64,000 bases of DNA, from the NCBI GenBank assembly GCA_027946365.1, contig JAPEUQ010000004.1:3720001-3784000 (forward strand), read 5' to 3'. The position numbers and the translations under genes are program-made. Origin of the DNA: Kalmusia sp. IMI 367209. Its lineage: Eukaryota > Ascomycota > Dothideomycetes > Pleosporales > Didymosphaeriaceae. Shown here in pieces: positions 57,773 through 64,000 of the stretch; the first letter of the stretch is position 1, and every line of letters begins with the position of its first letter. Under the pieces are notes generated by a model that did no database searches, was not told where the DNA came from, and worked only from the letters and a program-made list of their open reading frames with translations.

Positions 57773-59399
57773 ATGCGACATCTTTTACAGACACTCGGGA
57801 CATCTCTCGGGTTCGCCCTGGTATTATCTTCAGTTGCGGTATCCTCTTCCCCTACCCCGGAAACTATAGATGAGGATCCCAAGCGACCGGAAGCAGTCGA
57901 CTACACCACAGCGGAAGCGGGGAACCCCTTCGTAGATGGCTGGTATGCGGATCCTGATACTGCCATCTGTAAGCATACATATCTGAGGCGTATGTGAGAA
58001 TTGAACTGACTTTAGCCAAGACGACGGATTGTATTGGGTGTTCCCTACATCATCGTATGCATACGAGGAGCAGACCTACCTAGACGCTTTCTCTAGTCCC
58101 GATCTGATCCACTGGACCAAATATCCTAACATCTTATCTATTGAAAACGTCACATGGGCGAACAAAGCTGTATGGGCCCCTGCGCCAGCGTTTAGGAATG
58201 GAAAATATTACATCTACTTCGGCGCCAACGATATCCAAGAAGGCGAACCAGAGCAGGGGATAATCGGTGGCATCGGCGTCGCTGTAGCAGACAAGCCGCA
58301 AGGGCCGTACGTTGACGCTATCGGCAAGCCGCTCATCGGAGAATACTACAATGGTGCTCAACCGATCGATCAAGATGTATTCATAGACGACGACGGTCAA
58401 GCGTATATCTACTACGGCGGCCACAGCCACGCGAATGTAGGCAAATTAAACGAGGACATGATTTCTATGGACGAGTCATTCGATGATGGTAAGATATTCA
58501 GAGAGATTACGCCTGAGAATTACGTCGAGGGATCGCAAATGATTAAGCGGAACGGGAAGTACTACCTCATGTGGTCAGAAGGCGGGTGGACTGGCCCTGA
58601 CTATTCTGTCTCCTACGCTGTAGCCGACTCGCCACTAGGACCCTTCCCTAGGAAAGCAAAGATTCTGCAGCAGGATGCCGCAGTGGCGAAAGGCAGTGGG
58701 CACAACGGCGTCATTCATGTTCCCGGCACGGATATCTACTATATTGTATATCATCGCCGGCCGCTAAGCGAAACGGACGGGAACCACCGCGTACTGTGTT
58801 ACGACCGCATGTACTTCAACGAGAATGGTGATATTGAGCCCGTTAAGATGCTGGTGAAAGACAATTTTGCGGATGGAGATATGATCGGGTGGAAGACATT
58901 TGGAACAGTACAAGGTACCGTGCAGGTGGTCGACAGTAGGTTGGAAGTCAAAAGCGACACAGAAGATGGTGTTATCGTCACGTTGGATACGAATTTCGGC
59001 GACCAGACCTTCGATGCGGTCATTCTTCTTCCAGAGAGCAGCGACAGTGCAAAGGTCTCTGCTGGACTAATTTTCAGAGCTACCGATGTCAATCTTGGGG
59101 CGTCAAGCTTCAAAGGATATTACGCCGAGCTATCGACTACCGGCTCGGTGTCCTTGTCGACTTTTAACGGTGATCAGCCGAGAACAACTGTCATTGTGGA
59201 CGGTGTGGAGGTGAAGGCTGGAGTAGATCATCAGTTCAGAGTCTCCGCGATTGGGGAGAGCATAAATGTCTTCGTAGACGACTTGGGGACGCCAGTTTTG
59301 ACGTTGAATGACAAGACGTACTCTCAAGGGACCAATGGTGTGGCGGCTTATAATACCGTTGCGAAGTTTGGGAATGTGTCGATTTCAGAGACGAGTTAG
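57773..59399 (+). CDS. secreted glycoside hydrolase family 43 enzyme with C-terminal beta-sandwich
   Basis: Exons 57773-57968 and 58021-59399 give 524 residues. A signal peptide covers about residues 1-26 (MRHLLQTLGTSLGFALVLSS). The catalytic beta-propeller starts at WYADPDTAI with the GH43 base Asp near residue 60; a DQDVFIDDDG segment carries the pKa-modulating Asp, and the acid Glu is in YVEGSQMIK near 235. A second domain (about 350-524) is a beta-rich, laminin-G/CBM-like module. The enzyme should act outside the cell on arabinan- or xylan-type plant polymers; the exact linkage is unknown. The intron ends at CAAG (58019-58020), not at the nearer TTTAG, because only that choice keeps the frame (AIYDDGLYWVF). 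The nearer AG is only a few bases from the branch point. Confidence 0.9.
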
Positions 59400-60148
59400 A
59401 TGGGTTGGGTGAAGTTACAAATGCATTTTCATGATTTTATTGCCATCATTGAGGTGGGTTGCCGCCTGTCCAAATTTTCCATGCTCCTTCTTCACCGGTT
59501 CTACTCTAGCCCTGTCACGTCAACATTACACCTTTGCGTTTCTTTTAACCACAGCTTTTACAAGCCTCCAGATCTGTGACTGTACACCATCTGTGTATAG
59601 ATAGCCCAACGCCCCTTAGCGCCTCGCTTAGGCCGGTTTTCTCGCCGAAAACGCACCTCGGCGTCATTCCCGCACACCATACAGAAGCCGTTGGAGTCCG
59701 CCAGCGCGCGCACTACGTGCTCACCAATGGGTCCCTTCGGGCTGTGAAATGGACGGCCTTGTATTGGCCGCGCTTTATCAGCTAGTCGAGTGCCCTGCGG
59801 GTAGCTCGTAGAAGTTGGAAGTATTCCGAAGAGCACCCCTCTTTGACAAGTCTTCCGAGGTCGTCGAGGAAGCTTTTGAAGGAGCTGAGCGCCCCCACCC
59901 CCATAACTCTCCTGTGAGACGTATCACGCGAGCCGTATAGTACTGGAATTAGGAGATATCGGGCTAATCGAGCTGGATTAGGCGAAGATCTTAGGGTCCA
60001 TTGATGCGCTGTTGTTTCCTCGGTCAATCCAAAAGCTACATCCTCCGTATCTCACTACTCTTCTATCTCTACCCTTCTATTCTACATCTTCAGTCTATCT
60101 TTCCATCTTAAGACCTTCTAGGTCAAGTTCCAGGATTCCATAGTCATC
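59400..60148. other. intergenic, no gene seen
   Basis: 3' flank of the GH43 gene and promoter of the dehydratase gene. A pyrimidine-rich stretch (about 60045-60120) precedes the start codon. Short frames at 59558-59836 and 59782-60027 have no protein-like features. Confidence 0.5.
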
Positions 60149-62437
60149 ATGGACCCCCATAACCAAGAAAAGGAATCCCAGCCCGAAGAACCCCGCTTCC
60201 TCTCCTTCAAGCACCTGCCCGAAGGTACATTGCGAGATGGCAAACCTGCACTAAACCGGTACTCCTCCACCCTCACAAATGGCCATGATTTCCCTGGAGC
60301 ACAAGTACGTCTTCTTCCTTTCTTTCTCGCCTCATGTCAAAACAAACATCTGACGTGGTCTGGTGTCAAAGGCTATGCTCTACGCAGCCGGCGTCCCCTC
60401 CAAACAAGCTATGAAAACGCAACCCCACGTGGGCATCGCAAGTGTCTGGTGGGAAGGCAATCCCTGCAAGTAAGTCTACACAAATCCCGCACAAGACGTC
60501 ATGAGTGCATAAACACCGTGTACTGATGTGTTGTGCAGCATGCATTGTAAGTTTCCTATTCGGGTGATGCGCATCGCATCGCTGTCGCCAATAGAATTCA
60601 ATTAGAGAAGGGGCCACAGCGTAGCAAGAGATCGGAAGGATGAATGTGGTTGAACTGACAGGATGAATGCAGTGCTCGACCTAGGCAAAGAAGTCAAGAA
60701 GAACTGTGTAAAAGAGGAAATGTTGGCGTGGCAGTACAACACCGTCGGGGTATCAGATGGGATCACAATGGGAGGAGAAGGTACTTCATTCCCCCGTATT
60801 CCCATCCCCTAAAATCGTCTCTTTGGGGAATTTCATGTATGCTAATACGTCTATCAAGGAATGCGCTTCTCCCTCCAGACCCGCGAAATAATCGCCGACT
60901 CGCTCGAGACTGTGACCTGCGCCCAGCATCACGACGCCTGCATCGCCATCCCAGGCTGTGACAAAAACATGCCCGGCGTCATCATGGCTTTCGCGCGGCA
61001 CAACCGGCCTTCCCTCATGATCTACGGTGGTTCTATAAAACCAGGGTACTCTGAGACTCTCAAGAAACCGATCAACATCAGCACCGCGTACGAAGCCTTT
61101 GGAGCTTACGCGTATAAGACACTCAAGAGCGCGGAAGAAGGGAAGTACACTCCAGAAGAGGTGCTAGAGGATATTGAGAAGAATGCGTGTCCGGGTGCGG
61201 GCGCATGTGGTGGCATGTATACAGCGAATACTATGAGTACTAGTATTGAAGGCAAGCCTTTTCTGTTGCTCTTCCTTCCTCCAATTTCCTAAGCCAGTCT
61301 CTCCCTGACATCACACAGCAATGGGCCTCTCCCTCCCCAATTCCTCTACCACCCCCGCCGAATCCCCCGAAAAAATGCGCGAATGCGCCCGCGCAGCATC
61401 CGCCATCCGCACGTGCATGGAACAAAACATCACGCCGCGCAAGCTCCTCACCAAAGCGTCCTTCGAAAATGCGCTCGTCATGATGATGGCCCTCGGCGGC
61501 TCCACAAACGCGGTCCTGCACCTCCTCGCCATGGCCGGCACGGCCGGCGTACCCCTCACGCTGGACGACTTCCAGCGGGTGTCAGACCGCATTCCATTCC
61601 TCGCCGATCTGGCTCCTAGCGGCCGCTACTTTGCTGCAGATTTATTCGAGATAGGTGGCATGCCTGCTGTTATGAAATTAATGGTTGCTGCGGGGCTACT
61701 AAATGGCAATATACCAACCGTAACGGGTAAGACGTTAGCGGAAAACATTGAGCCTTTCCCGTCGTTGCCGCAAGACCAGGTCATTATAAGGCCACTCACA
61801 AACCCCATCAAGAAAACGGGACACATCGAGATTTTGCGCGGGAACATCGCGCCTAAGGGTGCCGTCGCCAAGATCACGGGCAAAGAAGGCCTCGTATTCA
61901 AGGGAAAAGCACTCGTCTTCAACAAAGAGCATGAATTAGATGCTGCTCTAAACGCGGGAAAGATCCCGCGTGGGGAGAATGTCGTTGTGGTTGTGAGGTA
62001 TGAAGGGCCGAAGGGTGGACCAGGTACGTTTCTCCCTACCTCCTCTTCTTGTTTTCAGGGACCGTAGAATGATGGCTAATAGTCTGAAAGGCATGCCCGA
62101 ACAACTCAAAGCTTCCGCTGCCCTGATTGGCGCCTCGCTTACAAACGTGGCTCTTATTACTGACGGACGGTATTCCGGTGCTTCGCACGGTTTCATCGTT
62201 GGGCACATATGCCCTGAAGCCGCTGTTGGGGGTCCCATTGCGGTGGTACAGAACGGCGACGTTATCACAATTGATGCGGAGAAGAATAGAATTGACATGG
62301 ATGTGAGTGAAGAGGAAATCCAGACGAGACTGAAAGCATGGAAGAAGCCGAAAAGTGCGGTGACGAGGGGTGTATTAGCGAAGTATGCGAGGTTGGTGGG
62401 GGATGCGAGTACGGGAGCGATGACAGATTTGTTCTGA
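60149..62437 (+). CDS. dihydroxy-acid dehydratase (ILV3 family)
   Basis: Seven exons, 60149-60304, 60372-60469, 60539-60546, 60673-60780, 60859-61251, 61319-62023 and 62091-62437, give 604 residues. It converts 2,3-dihydroxy-isovalerate (or -methylvalerate) to the 2-keto acid, the third common step of valine and isoleucine synthesis. Iron-sulfur cysteines are present at C84 (WEGNPCN), C157 (CDKNMPG) and about C240 ([10 protein letters not shown]). Exon 3 is only 8 nt, but it alone restores the family sequence NPCNMHLLDLG. The intron after exon 5 has a GC donor (GAAG|GCAAGC) and a CAG acceptor. The N-terminus ([15 protein letters not shown]) is acidic and does not look like a mitochondrial presequence, so this may be an extra-mitochondrial paralogue rather than the housekeeping enzyme. 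It lies 9 kb from the large NRPS. Confidence 0.93.
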
Positions 62438-62750
62438 GCTACTTGGGGGTTTGATCTTGTTGAGTTGTAGTAGATGCAAATTGGTTGCATGAAATCGGCG
62501 TTGAGGTGGCGCTGTTATCCTGCACGAAGCAATTCAGTAGACATGGGGAATGATCTTCACAGAAAATTTGAGATTGGTATCATTGGTATGCAATAGGCCA
62601 AGCCTATTTCATTTTTTGACGCCCAAGGCTCCAAGCCTGCGCACTCATGAACGCCATAAGCCGTAACCCGTAGTCGATCCATGACCGCCCGTAGCAATTG
62701 CCGACTGAGCAGCGCAGCCGCTTCGCCCTACTGTGTCGTTGTGCAAACAT
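62438..62750. other. convergent intergenic region
   Basis: About 310 bp between the stop codons of the dehydratase and RPS19 genes. It should hold both 3' UTRs; no other feature was seen. Confidence 0.5.
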
Positions 62751-63569
62751 CTACTCGTCATCCTCCTCCTCCTCCTCAGCCTCGAGCGTGGTCTGGGCAA
62801 TACGGTCTAAATCACGTTGGCCGGCCTGTGTGATGCGGCGGCCACCCTTGTCCTCGTCCTGCTCGACAACACCGATCTTCTCGAGCGACTGAAGGACCTT
62901 GCGGTCGACGGAGCCGGAGGCATCGACGTGGTGCGAGGGGCGCGAGCCGCGGTTCTTGGTGGAGCTACATCCTTATTAGCGTGTTGCACACCAATATTAA
63001 GCATGTCTGACGTACCCGTGGACCTTCCTTAGACGACCAACACCGACGGTCTTGCGCATGTAGACATGGCGGGCGACGGCAGCGGCGCGGACGTAGTACC
63101 AGTCGATGTCCTGAGGAGGCAGCTCCTTGGAGTCTACCCTTCGTTAGACAAGCCTCGCGCGCAGGATATTCCATACGTACGTCCAGTTTTGACAGTGTCA
63201 ACCCAGCCTGTAGATAATGCAGTTAGCAAGTTATCCCCCAGTTACGGGATTCAGGCTTTTCCTTCAGCCACTGGGTCGAGACGAACCGGGTATAGGGAGC
63301 TTTCCCTGACTGTGATGCATGTCAGCTGAAGTCCCAAACTTGCGCAATGGAGTAAGTGGCTCTTGAAGAGAAGTGTGAAAATGCCAGGCTTTTTTTTGTA
63401 CTGACAAGCGCAACAGGAGGTGCAACCATGAGTAAGAAGGCAAGTGCGCAACACACAACCACTCGAGAAGATTGAGATGCGCAAAAAAAAGTACTTACCG
63501 CTTCAAGAACGCAGCATAGGCGTTAATGAACTTCTGCGCATCGACATCTTTGACAGAAACGCCACCCAT
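62751..63569 (-). CDS. RPS19: 40S ribosomal protein S19 (eS19)
   Basis: Five exons, 63569-63499, 63309-63287, 63207-63181, 63133-63016 and 62964-62751, give 150 residues. Start [19 protein letters not shown], centre [20 protein letters not shown] and [17 protein letters not shown], and end [18 protein letters not shown] are the conserved eS19 blocks, followed by an acidic tail. It is a small-subunit protein needed for 18S rRNA maturation. Exons 2 and 3 are only 23 and 27 nt, and an intron-dense 5' half is usual for fungal ribosomal protein genes. Splice sites are GTAAGT, GTTCGT, GTACGT and GTACGT donors with AG acceptors. Confidence 0.95.
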
Positions 63570-64000
63570 GGTGTATGATTGAGATATGTGTCGGGGAGGT
63601 CGAGGGTGTGGGTTGTCGTTGTCGAGATGGGAGTCTGCGATCGTGGCCGAGAGGTTTGATGTGCGGATTTCAACGAAATTCGCTTAGCTTAGCGCCGCCG
63701 GGTGGAAGAATAGTTGTGCCGACGCACTAGTCAAGCCAAGCTTGCCCGCTATCCTCATCCTTGAATGCAACACCATAACAACAGGACGACAAGAATAATT
63801 TCATTTAAACTATTAACACTATTTCAAGTCAATCAAATGTTTCCGAGTCGCTACTTTTAGTACCGAAAGCGAAATTTCATCACTTTATGGAGCAATAGAA
63901 TGTCGTCCTCAAGGTGTAAAGATAATTCCCATCCCCCTGCGAAACTCCGCGGGCTGTATCATTATCTAGCAACTCTACTTGTATTCGAGAGGTAAATATA
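63570..64000 (-). promoter_or_regulatory. upstream region of RPS19
   Basis: No gene was seen in the last 430 bp. It should contain the RPS19 promoter and 5' UTR. No motif can be assigned with confidence. Confidence 0.4.

Noticed and set aside
61240..61592. Minus-strand ORFs across the dehydratase gene
   Set aside because: They are antisense shadows of a well supported coding region.
1..64000. CRISPR arrays, rRNA or tRNA genes, bacterial-type operons
   Set aside because: No spaced identical repeats, cloverleaf-like B-box words or rRNA blocks were noticed, and the genome is clearly eukaryotic. A tRNA scan was not possible here.

Overview
The window looks like a filamentous ascomycete (Pezizomycotina, probably a dothideomycete; I cannot name the species). 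Supporting signs are introns of about 45-80 bp with GTAAGT/GTACGT donors and CTNAY branch sites, an eukaryotic 40S ribosomal protein S19 gene, a secreted GH43 enzyme, large multimodular non-ribosomal peptide synthetases (NRPSs), and a long AT-rich block full of stop codons that has the look of repeat-induced point mutation (RIP).

Layout. Positions 1-7792 and 14698-15667 are AT-rich, stop-ridden repeat wreckage. Into this block a 6,900 bp Ty3/Gypsy chromovirus has inserted (7793-14692, coding on the minus strand). Its 195 bp LTRs are identical by eye, it has a 5 bp target duplication, and it shows no RIP. It also carries a three-exon gene on the opposite strand. A 169 bp element with terminal inverted repeats (15668-15836) marks the edge of the AT-rich block. 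From 15.8 kb on the DNA is gene-rich: a seven-exon CorA-like membrane protein, a 2EXR/F-box-like protein with a DDEE-repeat tail, a short-chain dehydrogenase and an NmrA-like NAD(P)-binding protein.

The centre (25.0-51.1 kb) is a biosynthetic locus: a two-module NRPS (minus strand), an ABC-C transporter (plus strand) and a four-module, 4,271-residue intronless NRPS (plus strand). Both synthetases begin with a C-terminal half condensation domain followed by an adenylation domain that lacks the Asp that normally holds the substrate amino group. The third adenylation domain of the large synthetase has lost about 300 residues in frame, although its carrier and condensation domains look intact. 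The small synthetase ends on a carrier domain with no release domain; the large one ends in a terminal condensation-like domain. I read this as a pair of related synthetases started by a carboxylic acid without an alpha-amine (for example a 2-hydroxy or 2-keto acid), with one module charged in trans or skipped. The product is unknown. The flanking reductases and an extra-mitochondrial-looking dihydroxy-acid dehydratase could supply or tailor building blocks, but that is only inference from position.

The right end (52.9-64 kb) holds an alpha/beta-hydrolase fused to a dual-specificity phosphatase, a secreted GH43 glycosidase, a dihydroxy-acid dehydratase with an 8 nt microexon and a GC-AG intron, and RPS19. 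Exon structures were worked out by hand from splice signals, phase and protein continuity.
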